This document shows positions 35,989 through 45,567 of a stretch of DNA of 59,163 nucleotides, piece by piece. Position numbers and translations under genes: made by a program. Each line of letters begins with the position of its first letter. Positions within the stretch are counted from its first letter, which is position 1. This DNA comes from Desulfotignum sp. (lineage in GTDB: Bacteria > Desulfobacterota > Desulfobacteria > Desulfobacterales > Desulfobacteraceae). Under the pieces are notes generated by a model. It was not told the origin of the DNA. It was given only the letters and a program-made list of their open reading frames with translations, and did not search any database. The DNA lies in assembly GCA_011389555.1 (NCBI GenBank), contig JAABUD010000021.1, forward strand, positions 1 to 59,163. Direction: 5' to 3'.

Positions 35989-37713
35989 ATGGAAATCAAT
36001 CACTATGAATTCGAATACGGCGAATACGGCGACACCACGGGTGTCACCATCAATCTTCGCGGGTTTGACATTCTTCGCTTCAACAACATCAGCAAAGGCA
36101 CGGCGTTCTCCATCGAAGAACGCATCCGGCTCAAGCTGAGCGGCTACCTTCCCTTCCGGGTCAAAACCCTGGACGAACAGGTGCAAAACAGCCTGGATAT
36201 CCTGTCACAAAAAGAGAACGATATCGAAAAATTCATCTATCTGCGCAGTCTATACGACCGGAATGTGGTCCTGGCCCATGCCGTGATCTCCAGCGATGTC
36301 ACCCAGTTTCTGCCCATCATCTACACCCCCACCGTGGGTCTGGCCTGCCAGCAGTATTCCAGCATGTTCCGCCGGGCCAACGGCATCCACCTGTTCCCGG
36401 ACAATATCGACTATGCGGAATATATTCTGGCCAACTATACAGACAAGGACATCCGGGTCGCCGTGGTCACGGACAACCAGGGCATCCTGGGTCTCGGGGA
36501 TCAGGGGGCCGGCGGGATTCCCATCTGCCTGGGCAAACTGATGCTGTATACCCAGGGGGCCGGCATCGCTCCCTGGCACTGTTTGCCCATCTCCCTGGAT
36601 GTGGGCACGGACAACCAGGCCCTGCTGGATGATCCCGGGTACCTGGGATGGCGAAACAAACGGCTGAAAGGGGAGGCCTATGACCGGTTCATTGAAAAAT
36701 TTGTCACGGCATTCAAGAAAGTGTTTCCCAAAGCCCTGTGCCAGTGGGAGGATTTTTCAAAACAGACCGCTTTTTCCGTTCGGGACAACTATCTGGACCA
36801 GGTGATTTCATTCAATGATGATATCCAGGGCACCGGGTCCATTACTTTGGCCGGCATTCTGGCGGCCATGAAATCCAAAAAGAAATCGTTCACCGACCAG
36901 GTGTTTCTGGTGAACGGGGCCGGTGCCGGGGGTGTGGGCATTGCCGAACAGATCTGGACCGAACTGGTGGAACAGGGCATGGATGAAACCGCGGCCGGAA
37001 AACGGATTTTCACCATGGATTCCAGGGGGGTGGTGACCACGGACCGGGATCTGGAACCCTACAAACTCAAATTCGCCCAAGACCCTGCCAACCTGCCCTG
37101 GCTGAAAGACCCGGCTGACAATACCCTGAAAAATGCCATCCTCCATGAAAAAATCACGGTCCTCATCGGCACATCCGGCCAGCCCGGCTGCTTTGACAAA
37201 CCCATTGCAGACGCGATGATGCAACATTCCGACCGGCCCGTCATTCTGCCGTTGAGCAACCCCACCACCAACTCGGAAGCCCTGCCCGAAGACCTGTACC
37301 AGTGGACCGACGGCAACGCCCTGGTGGCCACGGGCTCCCCGTTTGCCCCGGTGACCCACAACGGCAAACAATACCGCATCGGCCAGATGAACAATGCCTT
37401 TGTCTTTCCCGGGATCGGTCTGGGAATCATCGCTTCCGGCGCCACCCGGGTGCTGCCGGTCTTTTTCTCCGCTGCGGCCCATGCCGTGGCCCGGTATATC
37501 TCGGATCAGGACCTGGCGGACGGGATTTTATGCCCGCCCCTGGATCAGCTGCGGGAGGTGTCCATTGCCGTGGCCAAACAGGTGGGCGCGGAAGCCATCA
37601 AGGCCGGGGTGACCGGTGACGGGTGCGCATTTTCCCGGTTCCGGCACAACAATGATCCGGAAAGACTGAACACCCTGATCGACCACATGGTCTGGAATCC
37701 GGTTTACTATTGA
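35989..37713 (+). CDS. NAD(P)-dependent malic enzyme (oxaloacetate-decarboxylating)
   Basis: Converts malate to pyruvate and CO2 (574 aa, the long MaeA-like form). Motifs: IIYTPTVGLACQQ with the active-site Tyr, VVTDNQGILGLGDQGAGGI, the metal site FNDDIQGTGSITLAG, nucleotide motif VNGAGAGGVGIA and LSNPTTNSEALPE. ATG 35989 chosen since MEINHYEFEY begins the conserved part; a longer frame upstream is unsupported. The next gene starts 1 bp after its stop, so the malic enzyme and the aldehyde oxidoreductase are co-transcribed. Confidence 0.95.
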   Translation: MEINHYEFEYGEYGDTTGVTINLRGFDILRFNNISKGTAFSIEERIRLKLSGYLPFRVKTLDEQVQNSLDILSQKENDIEKFIYLRSLYDRNVVLAHAVISSDVTQFLPIIYTPTVGLACQQYSSMFRRANGIHLFPDNIDYAEYILANYTDKDIRVAVVTDNQGILGLGDQGAGGIPICLGKLMLYTQGAGIAPWHCLPISLDVGTDNQALLDDPGYLGWRNKRLKGEAYDRFIEKFVTAFKKVFPKALCQWEDFSKQTAFSVRDNYLDQVISFNDDIQGTGSITLAGILAAMKSKKKSFTDQVFLVNGAGAGGVGIAEQIWTELVEQGMDETAAGKRIFTMDSRGVVTTDRDLEPYKLKFAQDPANLPWLKDPADNTLKNAILHEKITVLIGTSGQPGCFDKPIADAMMQHSDRPVILPLSNPTTNSEALPEDLYQWTDGNALVATGSPFAPVTHNGKQYRIGQMNNAFVFPGIGLGIIASGATRVLPVFFSAAAHAVARYISDQDLADGILCPPLDQLREVSIAVAKQVGAEAIKAGVTGDGCAFSRFRHNNDPERLNTLIDHMVWNPVYY

Positions 37714-37714
37714 C

Positions 37715-39481
37715 ATGATGCACGGGTGGACCGGACACATCGGGCTCATCGATCTGACCCGGCAGCAGATCCGCACCCTGTCTTTGTCCCCGGAAACCTA
37801 TGCCGGACACATCGGCGGGCGGGGCTTGGGGGGACTGTTCGTGCGTTCTGCCGCGTCTTTGGCCTGGGATCATGAGGACATGCCGGTCTGCCTGTTCACA
37901 GGCCCCCTGACCGCCACCATCGCCCCGACCTCCGGCAGATGTCACATGATGTCCATCTCTCCTTTGACCGGGCTGGTGGGGGATTCGTCCATGGGCGGAA
38001 AAATGGGGGTTCAGCTCAAACGGGCCGGGTGGGACGGCCTGGTGATCACCGGAAAAAGCGACACCCCGGTGGGCATCCATATCCAGGACGACCGGATCAC
38101 GCTGGCGCCTGCCGGCCATCTGTGGGGGATGCCCACGGACTCACTCCACACGGCACTGGCTCCGGGCAAGGCGAGCCTGGCCTGTATCGGTCCGGCCGGA
38201 GAAAACGGGGTCCGGTTTGCGGCTGTCATCACGGACCGGTTTCATGCGGCCGGCCGCACCGGCTTGGGCTTGAACCTGGGCGCCAAAAAGGTCAAATACA
38301 TCCAGGTGTCGGGCACCGGGTCCACCCGGGTGAAGTATCCGGAACCGCTCAAACAGGCCAGGGCCGACATTGTCCGCCTCACGGCGGCATCCCCGGCACT
38401 CATGGGACGGTTCGGACTCTCCCGCCTGGGCACGGGCGCCCTGTATGACCTGATGGACAACCGGTGCATGATGCCCACCCATAATTTCACGGCCACCCGG
38501 TTTGCCCCGGCCCGCGGTCTGAACGCCCATGCGTATGCCACCCGATATCATCCCAGACAGCACGGCTGCAAAGGGTGCCATATCCTGTGCAAGAAAATCG
38601 CCACGCAATCCGATCCCGGGGCACCCATGCCTGAATTTGAAGCCATGTCTCATTTCACGGCCCTGGTGGGGATCCAGGATATTCGCGTGGTGACCGCTGC
38701 CAACCAGCTGTGCAACCGGCTTGGCATGGATACCATTTCCGCGGCATCCACCCTGGCCTGTTTCAAAGAGATCACCGGCCGGACGGTACCCCCGGAATCC
38801 CTGATCGCCCTTCTGAAGGACATGGCCATGGACCGGGGGGACGGCCGGGACCTGAAACACGGGGCGGCCCGGTATGCCGCATCCATGGGACACCCTTCCG
38901 CCGCCATGACGGTCAAGGGCCTGGAACTGCCGGCCTATGATCCGCGGGGCGCATATGGCATGGCGTTAGGCTATGCCATGTCCACCCGGGGCGGGTGTCA
39001 TCTGCGGGCCTATCCCATCTCCCATGAAATTTTGCGCAAACCCGTGGCCACGGACCGGTTCTCTTTTTCCGGTAAGGCCCGGATCATCAAAATCGCCGAG
39101 GATCTCAATGCTGCGGTGGATTCCCTGATCGCCTGCAAATTCACTTTTTTTGCCGCGGGTCTGGAAGAATATGCCAACGCTTTTTCCGCGATCACCGGAA
39201 CCAGGATGACGGCCCGGGATCTGCAGGCCGTGGGTGAAAAAATTGTTTACAATGAACGCATCATCAACGGCCTGAACGGAATGGATGCCCGGCAGGACAC
39301 CCTGCCGGACCGGTTTTTCGATTACCCCGGTACCGGGTGTGACCGATTTTTTGTGCCGCCCATCGACCGGGCCGCGTTTCAATCCGCCAAAACCGCGTAT
39401 TATGCGGTGCGGGACCTGACCGAAGACGGGTTGCCCAGACAAGAAAAAGCCGTGCAGCTCGGAATTGACCGGCATGGATGA
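37715..39481 (+). CDS. Tungsten aldehyde:ferredoxin oxidoreductase family protein
   Basis: 588-aa AOR-family enzyme, which interconverts aldehydes and acids with ferredoxin using a tungsten bis-pterin and a [4Fe-4S] cluster. Visible: GHIGGRGLGGLFV near the N-terminus, GRTGLGLNLGAKKVKYI for pterin binding, cluster ligands HGCKGCHILC (CxxCxxxC) and a distal Cys in DSLIACKF, plus GMDTISAAS. No ribosome site is visible at ATG 37715, so coupling with the malic enzyme stop is likely. The substrate is not predictable; it is shorter than some AORs but complete. Confidence 0.9.
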   Translation: MMHGWTGHIGLIDLTRQQIRTLSLSPETYAGHIGGRGLGGLFVRSAASLAWDHEDMPVCLFTGPLTATIAPTSGRCHMMSISPLTGLVGDSSMGGKMGVQLKRAGWDGLVITGKSDTPVGIHIQDDRITLAPAGHLWGMPTDSLHTALAPGKASLACIGPAGENGVRFAAVITDRFHAAGRTGLGLNLGAKKVKYIQVSGTGSTRVKYPEPLKQARADIVRLTAASPALMGRFGLSRLGTGALYDLMDNRCMMPTHNFTATRFAPARGLNAHAYATRYHPRQHGCKGCHILCKKIATQSDPGAPMPEFEAMSHFTALVGIQDIRVVTAANQLCNRLGMDTISAASTLACFKEITGRTVPPESLIALLKDMAMDRGDGRDLKHGAARYAASMGHPSAAMTVKGLELPAYDPRGAYGMALGYAMSTRGGCHLRAYPISHEILRKPVATDRFSFSGKARIIKIAEDLNAAVDSLIACKFTFFAAGLEEYANAFSAITGTRMTARDLQAVGEKIVYNERIINGLNGMDARQDTLPDRFFDYPGTGCDRFFVPPIDRAAFQSAKTAYYAVRDLTEDGLPRQEKAVQLGIDRHG

Positions 39482-40733
39482 CCTGCTCAAAAAATATGCG
39501 GACAAACTGGTACATGCCGGCCTGGCAGCGGAGAACGGACCCAACGCGCCATTGATCGGCGGACTGGACCGGGCCTTGACCTGGAACCGCCAGGCCCCTG
39601 AAATACCTGTTTTGACGGACATTTTTCAGCACCTGAACATCAATTCGCTGGTCTATGTAAGGCCCTGTCCGCCCCATGACCGGCTCATCGGTTTTCTGGC
39701 AGACCGGGCTTTGAAAACAACCGGGCGGATCACGCCCGGTGACTGTGAAACCCGGACGTTTCTGCATGACCTGCCTGTGGCGGATACGTTCGATACCCGC
39801 ACCATCGTTCAACTGCTTTCCCGGAGAAAAACCGGGATCATCCGGGTCCGGGACCGCCACGAAGACTCTCTGGGACCCGCTGTCATCGCCCCGGGCACGG
39901 TCTCCCCGGAACAGGGGTTTGTTCACATCAGTTCCGTGTGTTTTGCCTGTTTTGTCAAATTTTTCTCAGATTACCTCTTTGCTTTGAAAACCGGGCAGGC
40001 CGATCCGGAAATGGATGCCGTGTTTCAGCAGATTCTGCCTTTTCTGAAAGATCCCGGGTCCGGTCCCTTTCACAGTGATACCCCTTCCCTGATGCCCGGC
40101 CCTTTTCCCCATGAAGCCGGGGTGATTGCCGCCATGTCTCAGGCCGGAAAAAAAGTGGTGACAAAACGACTGGTGGACTCCTGTTTCGGCAATGTTTCCT
40201 GTTGTCTGAACGATATTCTGTATATCAGCCAGACCGGGGCCGCCCTGGATGAACTGGAAGGGTGCATCGACCCGGTTCCCCTGGACGGCACCACGTCCGC
40301 CGGTATCACCGCGTCCAGCGAACTGTCCGCCCACATGGAGATCATCGCCCGCACCCGGTACCGGACCATTCTCCATGGTCATCCCCGGTTCAGCGTGATC
40401 CTGTCCATGGACTGCGACCCGGACCGGAAAGCCGCCTGTCCGTTCAATACCCGGTGCCACACCCACTGCCCGGAGTCCCGGTGTATCGGAAACATCCCCA
40501 TCGTTCCGGGAGAGGTGGGCACGGGCCCCTTCGGGCTGTGCCATACCCTTCCTTTGGCCTGTGACACGTCCGACACCGTGATTGTCTATGGTCATGGCAT
40601 TTTTGCCGCCGGTGAAACCGACTTTGTCCAGGCGTTTTCTCATATGGCCGCAGTTGAAAGTTTCTGTAAACGTCATTATCTTGAACAGGTGAAACAGATA
40701 ACGCAACGCTGCAAAGGGAACGATCCATCATGA
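39474..40733 (+). CDS. Class II aldolase/adducin-like protein with Cys-rich insert
   Basis: 419-aa protein. The region around 260-330 (ISQTGAALDELEGCIDPVPLDGTTSAGITA, then TILHGHPRFS with the HxH-type metal site) belongs to the class II aldolase/adducin fold; a later YGHGIFAAGETDFVQAF supplies further fold residues. Unusual is a dense Cys segment at about 340-360 (CDPDRKAACPFNTRCHTHC) with more Cys in FACF and SCCLND, suggesting a bound metal or cluster. The N-terminal 220 residues are not recognised. ATG 39474 overlaps the AOR stop by 8 bp; the gene ends overlapping the activator (ATGA). Function unknown. Confidence 0.7.
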   Translation: MDDLLKKYADKLVHAGLAAENGPNAPLIGGLDRALTWNRQAPEIPVLTDIFQHLNINSLVYVRPCPPHDRLIGFLADRALKTTGRITPGDCETRTFLHDLPVADTFDTRTIVQLLSRRKTGIIRVRDRHEDSLGPAVIAPGTVSPEQGFVHISSVCFACFVKFFSDYLFALKTGQADPEMDAVFQQILPFLKDPGSGPFHSDTPSLMPGPFPHEAGVIAAMSQAGKKVVTKRLVDSCFGNVSCCLNDILYISQTGAALDELEGCIDPVPLDGTTSAGITASSELSAHMEIIARTRYRTILHGHPRFSVILSMDCDPDRKAACPFNTRCHTHCPESRCIGNIPIVPGEVGTGPFGLCHTLPLACDTSDTVIVYGHGIFAAGETDFVQAFSHMAAVESFCKRHYLEQVKQITQRCKGNDPS

Positions 40734-42076
40734 TTGACCCCAGAAAAACATCCGGGCCCCTGACCTCAAAAACCACCCAGATCATTCTGGAATGTATCTC
40801 CGACGGGGTGTTCACCATTGATTACAACTGGGAGATCACCTCGTTCAACCGGGCGGCCGAAGAAATCACGGGTATTTGCCGGGAAGACGCCATCGGCCGG
40901 CACTGCTGGGACGTGTTCCGGTCCAATATGTGCGAGGCGGAATGCGCCTTGAAAAAAACCATGGAAGAAGGCAAGCCCTATGTGTCCACTTCCGCGTACA
41001 TCATCGATTCCAGCCAGAAAAAAATCCCCATTTCCGTGTCCACTTCTCTGCTCATCGACAAGAACGGCGAAGTGCTGGGCGGCGTGGAGATCTTCAGGGA
41101 TCATTCCCTGGTGGAAGAGCTGCGCAGGCAGCTGTCCGCCAGCTTTCATGTGGAAGACATTGTCAGCAACAGCAAAGCCATGAAAAAAATATTCACTATC
41201 CTGCCGCAGATATCCCAGTCCGATGCCACCGTGCTGATTGAGGGGGAAACCGGGACGGGCAAGGAACTGATGGCCCGGGCCATCCACAACATGGGGCCCA
41301 GAAAGGACCACCCGTTCATGGCCATCAACTGCGGGGCCCTGCCCGACACCCTGCTGGAATCCGAACTGTTCGGGTACAAAAAAGGGGCGTTTACCCATGC
41401 GGTCAAGGACAAGCCCGGCAAATTCGCCCTGGCCCGGGGCGGCACGGTGTTTCTGGATGAAATCGGGGACACCAGCCAGGCCTTTCAGGTCAGCCTTCTC
41501 CGGGTGCTGCAGGAACATGAGTTCACCCCATTGGGCGGCCTGGAAAAAGAACAGACCGATGTCCGGATTATCGCGGCCACCAACAGGGATCTGTCGGAAC
41601 TGATGGAAACCGAACAGTTCCGGCAGGACCTGTATTACCGGGTCAATGTGGTCAAGCTGTTCCTTCCCCCTTTGCGCCAGCGGATGGAGGATGTGCCCCT
41701 GCTGGTGGAACGTTTCATCTCCAAGATGAATCTGCGCCAGGGCAAACTCATCCAGGGAATCGATCCGGCAGTGCTGGCATCTCTCATGTCCCACTCTTTT
41801 CCCGGAAACATCCGGGAACTGGAAAACATTATCGAACATGCCTTTGTTCTGTGTCAGGAAGGAACCATCTCCTGTGATCACCTGCCGGGGTTTCTGGCTC
41901 AGAAACAGGCATCAGGCCATGATCCCGTGGATGACCCGGTGAAAGCGGCCCAGATCAACCTGATATCCGATGCGCTTGCCAGAAACAATTACAACAGAAA
42001 TGCCGCTGCCAAAGACCTGGGGATTCATAAAAGCACCTTGTTCCGGCGGATCAAAAAACTGGGAATCAAATTATAA
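40730..42076 (+). CDS. PAS-sigma-54 activator-Fis transcriptional regulator
   Basis: NtrC-family enhancer-binding protein (448 aa). N-terminal PAS (about 20-130) contains a Cys motif, GRHCWDVF followed by CEAEC, common in PAS domains of anaerobe activators and possibly redox- or metal-responsive. AAA+ core: Walker [22 protein letters not shown] Walker B, and C-terminal Fis helix-turn-helix ([21 protein letters not shown]). The sigma-54 contact loop reads GAFTHA, not GAFTGA. A sigma-54 promoter lies 160 bp downstream, before the NifX-like gene. Overlaps the preceding gene by 4 bp. Confidence 0.93.
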   Translation: MIDPRKTSGPLTSKTTQIILECISDGVFTIDYNWEITSFNRAAEEITGICREDAIGRHCWDVFRSNMCEAECALKKTMEEGKPYVSTSAYIIDSSQKKIPISVSTSLLIDKNGEVLGGVEIFRDHSLVEELRRQLSASFHVEDIVSNSKAMKKIFTILPQISQSDATVLIEGETGTGKELMARAIHNMGPRKDHPFMAINCGALPDTLLESELFGYKKGAFTHAVKDKPGKFALARGGTVFLDEIGDTSQAFQVSLLRVLQEHEFTPLGGLEKEQTDVRIIAATNRDLSELMETEQFRQDLYYRVNVVKLFLPPLRQRMEDVPLLVERFISKMNLRQGKLIQGIDPAVLASLMSHSFPGNIRELENIIEHAFVLCQEGTISCDHLPGFLAQKQASGHDPVDDPVKAAQINLISDALARNNYNRNAAAKDLGIHKSTLFRRIKKLGIKL

Positions 42077-42234
42077 TTGCAACCCCTGCCGGGGAATAAG
42101 TCCTGTTTTTGCGACCCGGCTGATGGTTAACCCATGAAACCCCCCTCAAAAAAACAAAAACAACTCCGGACCATCCCGGCCGTTTTTTGCAAGGACCCCG
42201 GTTTCTGTAAATTCACAGGCATCAAGAACCGGTT

Positions 42235-42251
42235 CCGGCACACGCCTTGCA
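42235..42251 (+). promoter_or_regulatory. Sigma-54 promoter for the NifX-like gene
   Basis: CCGGCACACGCCTTGCA matches the YTGGCAC-N5-TTGCW consensus at all but one of the core positions; GG (42237-42238) and GC (42249-42250) are exactly 10 bp apart. Transcription would start near 42262, 45 bp before the GTG start. The activator gene adjoins upstream. Confidence 0.7.
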
Positions 42252-42306
42252 TTGATCTTGTAACAGTCAAGAAACAGCACACCAACCCGGTACGTGGAGG
42301 CAATTT

Positions 42307-42663
42307 GTGAAACTGGCTGTTACTGTCTGGGGAAACCGGATATCTCCGGTGTTTGATGCCGCCAGCACATTGCTGGTCGCAGAAATCAAAAACAAGAAAA
42401 TTGCCGGACTGTATTATACCGCTTTTGATCCGGAATCCCCGACCGATCTGATTCATACCCTGAAAAAAAACCATGTGGCCATCCTGGTGTGTGGTGCCAT
42501 CTCAAAAACGCCTGCCAGCCTGATTCTGGATCAGCACATCCATCTCATTTCCTTTGTTACCGGCAATGTCCGGCAGTTTCTGGACAGTTTCGCCCTGAAA
42601 CAGGCCGTGGAAAAAAAGTACCGAATGCCGGGATTCAAACAAACCCATATGAATGTGTGTTGA
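42307..42663 (+). CDS. NifX/NifB-like iron-molybdenum cofactor-binding family protein
   Basis: 118-aa single-domain protein. The N-terminus LAVTVWGNRISPVFDAASTLLVAEI and the internal LVCGAISKTPASLI fit the dinitrogenase Fe-Mo cofactor biosynthesis (NifX/NafY/NifB C-terminal) family. GTG 42307 follows GGAGG. Members outside nitrogenase clusters bind Mo-Cu-S or other metal clusters, for example in the orange protein system. Its sigma-54 promoter links it to the activator upstream. Confidence 0.88.
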   Translation: MKLAVTVWGNRISPVFDAASTLLVAEIKNKKIAGLYYTAFDPESPTDLIHTLKKNHVAILVCGAISKTPASLILDQHIHLISFVTGNVRQFLDSFALKQAVEKKYRMPGFKQTHMNVC

Positions 42664-42783
42664 CATTTCCCTGAAAAAATTATTACAACCTGAAACAGAC
42701 ACGTAGAACAACACCGGCAAATTGAGCTGTCTGCCGAACGATGGATACCCTGATGCCGCTGAATTTCAAGGAGATTTCCGACC

Positions 42784-43602
42784 ATGCCACATGATGCCGG
42801 GACCGTGCTTTTCGCTTTTTCCCTCACGTTGATGGCCGGTCTGTCCACAGGCATCGGCAGTGCGCTGGCTTTTTTTGCCAAAACCACGAACACCCGCTTT
42901 TTGACTGCATCCCTGGGGTTTTCCGCCGGCGTCATGATTTATGTCTCTTTTGTGGAAATATTTGTCAAGGCCAGAGAATCCCTTGAGGCGGCACTGGGGC
43001 CTTTTCAGGGCTATCTCATGACCACCCTGGCCTTTTTCGGGGGCATCGTGTTGATTGCAGGGATCGATTTTCTGGTCCCGAATTTTGAGAATCCTCATGA
43101 AGTGCGGGATGTTGAAGATATTCCCGACCAGGACCTCACGATCAACAGGAAAAACCTGCATCGGATGGGCATGTTTTCCGCCCTGGCCATTGCCATCCAC
43201 AACTTTCCCGAAGGCATTGCCACCTTTGTGGGCGCCCTGGCAGATCCGGCCCTGGGGGTGAGCATTGCCGTGGCCGTGGCCATCCATAATATTCCGGAAG
43301 GCATTGCCGTTTCCGTCCCTATTTTTTATGCCACGGGCAGCCGCAAAAAAGCGTTCAGCCTGTCTTTTCTGTCCGGCCTGGCCGAGCCGGCAGGGGCCGT
43401 GATCGGTTATTTTCTGATATTGCGTTATGTTACCGACACCTTGTTCGGTCTGATGTTTGCCGCAGTGGCCGGTATCATGGTATTCATATCTCTGGATGAA
43501 CTGCTGCCCACAGCGGAAAAATATGGAGAACATCACATTGCCATGTACGGGGTTGTGGCCGGCATGGCCGTGATGGCAGCCAGCCTGGTATTGTTTGCTT
43601 GA
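42784..43602 (+). CDS. zupT: ZIP-family zinc transporter ZupT
   Basis: 272-aa, eight-helix divalent-metal importer. The two metal-binding helices carry HNFPEGIATF and HNIPEGIAVS, the ZIP signature, and SLDELLP ends the family core. Helices are evident at about 10-30, 38-60, 75-95, 125-145 and 160-265. GGAG is upstream of the ATG (AAGGAGATTTCCGACC). Follows the NifX-like gene after 120 bp; a histidine kinase begins 17 bp after it. Confidence 0.92.
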   Translation: MPHDAGTVLFAFSLTLMAGLSTGIGSALAFFAKTTNTRFLTASLGFSAGVMIYVSFVEIFVKARESLEAALGPFQGYLMTTLAFFGGIVLIAGIDFLVPNFENPHEVRDVEDIPDQDLTINRKNLHRMGMFSALAIAIHNFPEGIATFVGALADPALGVSIAVAVAIHNIPEGIAVSVPIFYATGSRKKAFSLSFLSGLAEPAGAVIGYFLILRYVTDTLFGLMFAAVAGIMVFISLDELLPTAEKYGEHHIAMYGVVAGMAVMAASLVLFA

Positions 43603-43619
43603 ATTTTTTTAGGAGCCAT

Positions 43620-45542
43620 ATGACCGACACCGCCGCACAAGCGCCGCTACTGGAAAAAATACAAACCCTTGAAAAACAGCTTGCCGAACAGGAATCGCTC
43701 TGGGAAAAAGACCGGATTGCCGCCGAATACCACCGCCGGTTTCTTCAATTCATTCCATACCCGGTACTGATACGTAACACCCAGGGCCGGATCACCTATG
43801 CCAATCCGGCATTCACCCAGACCTTCGGCTGGACCCAGGAAGAACTCAAGGGAACCCGGGGCAGACAATATATCCCGGCCCATCTGCAATCGGAACTTGG
43901 CAAAAAAATCAAGGCATTGCCGCCGAACCGAAATGTGCTCAAACTGACCACCAAGCGGTTGACCAAAACCGGACAGGTCCTGGATGTGACTCTCCGGGTA
44001 GGACTTGACCGGGACGAAGATTTTGCGCCGGCAGGAATGGTGATGGTGTTCCGGGATATCACAAAAGAAAAACGCATCGACCGGAACCAGGGGGCCATCA
44101 ACCGGATCAGCCAGGCCCTGCCCCAGTATCCGGAGCTTCCCCGGCTGCTGGAATATATCAGCAAAGAGATCAAGGAACTGCTCGGAACCCAGGGGGCCAA
44201 TGTCATGCTCCTGGACGAAAAAGGAGAGGAATTCCATGTCCTGAGCATTGCCCATGATGACCCCACCACCCGGGAACGGGTCAAAAAAACCCGGTTCCCC
44301 GTGGATGAACTGCTGTCCGGGCAGGTGGTCAAAAGCGGCAAACCGTTGATCATGAACTATTTTCCCGAAGAAAGCGAGGATACATTCAAAACCCGGGATG
44401 AAAAAATCGGATATCGTATCAAAAATGTCATGGTCGTGCCGTTGCACACCAACACCCGGACCATCGGGGTCATTTCCGCGGACAACAAGAAGGAAGGCAC
44501 ATTTGATCAAACCGATCTCAAAACCCTGGGCACCATTGCCGCCTCAGTGGCCCTGTCCATTGAAAACGCCCGGGTGTCCGAACAACTGAAAAAAGCCAAC
44601 GCAGAACTCAAAAGCCTGAACGCTGCCAAAGACAAAATGATCAGCCACCTGTCCCATGAACTCAGGACCCCGGTGGCGGTGCTGCTCAGTTCCATCAAAG
44701 TGTTGTCAAAAAAGCTGACGGAACTGCCTGAAGACACCTGGCACCCCACTTTAGATCGTATGCAGCGGAATCTGAAACGGCTCATCGATATTGAAGATCA
44801 GGTGTACGATATCCTGGAGAAAAAATCGTTTCACCATACCCCGGTCTTCCACCTGATATTTGATGAATGCGCGGACATGCTCGAAGCGCTGATCGCTGAA
44901 GAGACCGGAGAAAGCGATGTGATTCAGAAAGTGAAAGACACCCTGGACCGAATTTATTCAACCCCGGAACAGGCGGCGGAAGAGATCCGCCTGGATCAGT
45001 TCGTGGATGGCCGGGTTCGGTCCCTGCGCCCGATGTTCGACCACCGGCATGTGAATCTGACAACGCAGCTGGCACCGGTGCCGCCCATCCGGATTCCCCT
45101 GGACCCGTTGCAGAAAGTGGTGGACGGCCTGATCCGCAATGCGGTTGAAAACACACCGGACGGCTGCGACATCCGGGTGCAGGTCCATGAAACCGGCCGC
45201 AAAGTGGAACTGGTGGTCCATGACCAGGGCATCGGTTTGACCGAGGATGCCCAGAAACGCATTTTCGAGGGGTTTTTCGCCACCCAGGAAACGTTGCAGT
45301 ATTCCTCCAAGCAGCCCTTCGATTTCAACGCCGGTGGGAAAGGCGCGGACCTGCTTCGCATGAACATCTTTTCAGAACGCTACAACTTCAAGATCTCCAT
45401 GGCCTCGAAACGGTGCAGCCATCTTCCGGATGCCTCGGATCGATGCGGGGGCAGCAAAGCGGATTGTGACAAAGACCCGGGCCCGGCTTGTGACGGCCAT
45501 ACCCGGGTATCTGTTATGTTTTCACTGCCCGCCGACCCATGA
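43620..45542 (+). CDS. Cytoplasmic PAS-GAF histidine kinase with Cys-rich ATPase insert
   Basis: 640-aa sensor kinase without membrane segments. N-terminal coiled coil, PAS (about 35-150), GAF (about 160-315), HisKA with phospho-acceptor His346 in SHELRTP, and HATPase with NAVENTPDG (N box), DQGIGL (G1) and GGKGADLL (G2). Between G2 and the final strand is an insert with four Cys (KRCSHLPDASDRCGG, ADCDKDPGPACDG), a candidate metal or redox site. ATG 43620 has AGGAG upstream. No response regulator gene is nearby, so it is an orphan; a link with zinc uptake is suggested only by the 17-bp gap after zupT. Confidence 0.87.
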   Translation: MTDTAAQAPLLEKIQTLEKQLAEQESLWEKDRIAAEYHRRFLQFIPYPVLIRNTQGRITYANPAFTQTFGWTQEELKGTRGRQYIPAHLQSELGKKIKALPPNRNVLKLTTKRLTKTGQVLDVTLRVGLDRDEDFAPAGMVMVFRDITKEKRIDRNQGAINRISQALPQYPELPRLLEYISKEIKELLGTQGANVMLLDEKGEEFHVLSIAHDDPTTRERVKKTRFPVDELLSGQVVKSGKPLIMNYFPEESEDTFKTRDEKIGYRIKNVMVVPLHTNTRTIGVISADNKKEGTFDQTDLKTLGTIAASVALSIENARVSEQLKKANAELKSLNAAKDKMISHLSHELRTPVAVLLSSIKVLSKKLTELPEDTWHPTLDRMQRNLKRLIDIEDQVYDILEKKSFHHTPVFHLIFDECADMLEALIAEETGESDVIQKVKDTLDRIYSTPEQAAEEIRLDQFVDGRVRSLRPMFDHRHVNLTTQLAPVPPIRIPLDPLQKVVDGLIRNAVENTPDGCDIRVQVHETGRKVELVVHDQGIGLTEDAQKRIFEGFFATQETLQYSSKQPFDFNAGGKGADLLRMNIFSERYNFKISMASKRCSHLPDASDRCGGSKADCDKDPGPACDGHTRVSVMFSLPADP

Positions 45543-45567
45543 ATGAAGATCCGCCCTTCACACCGTC

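Noticed and set aside
41371-41397. GAFTHA loop as evidence of a dead activator
   Set aside because: Non-GAFTGA variants exist among working activators, and the adjacent sigma-54 promoter argues for function.
42127-42474. 115-codon minus-strand frame over the sigma-54 promoter
   Set aside because: No ribosome site or domain, and it overlaps the NifX-like gene and its promoter.
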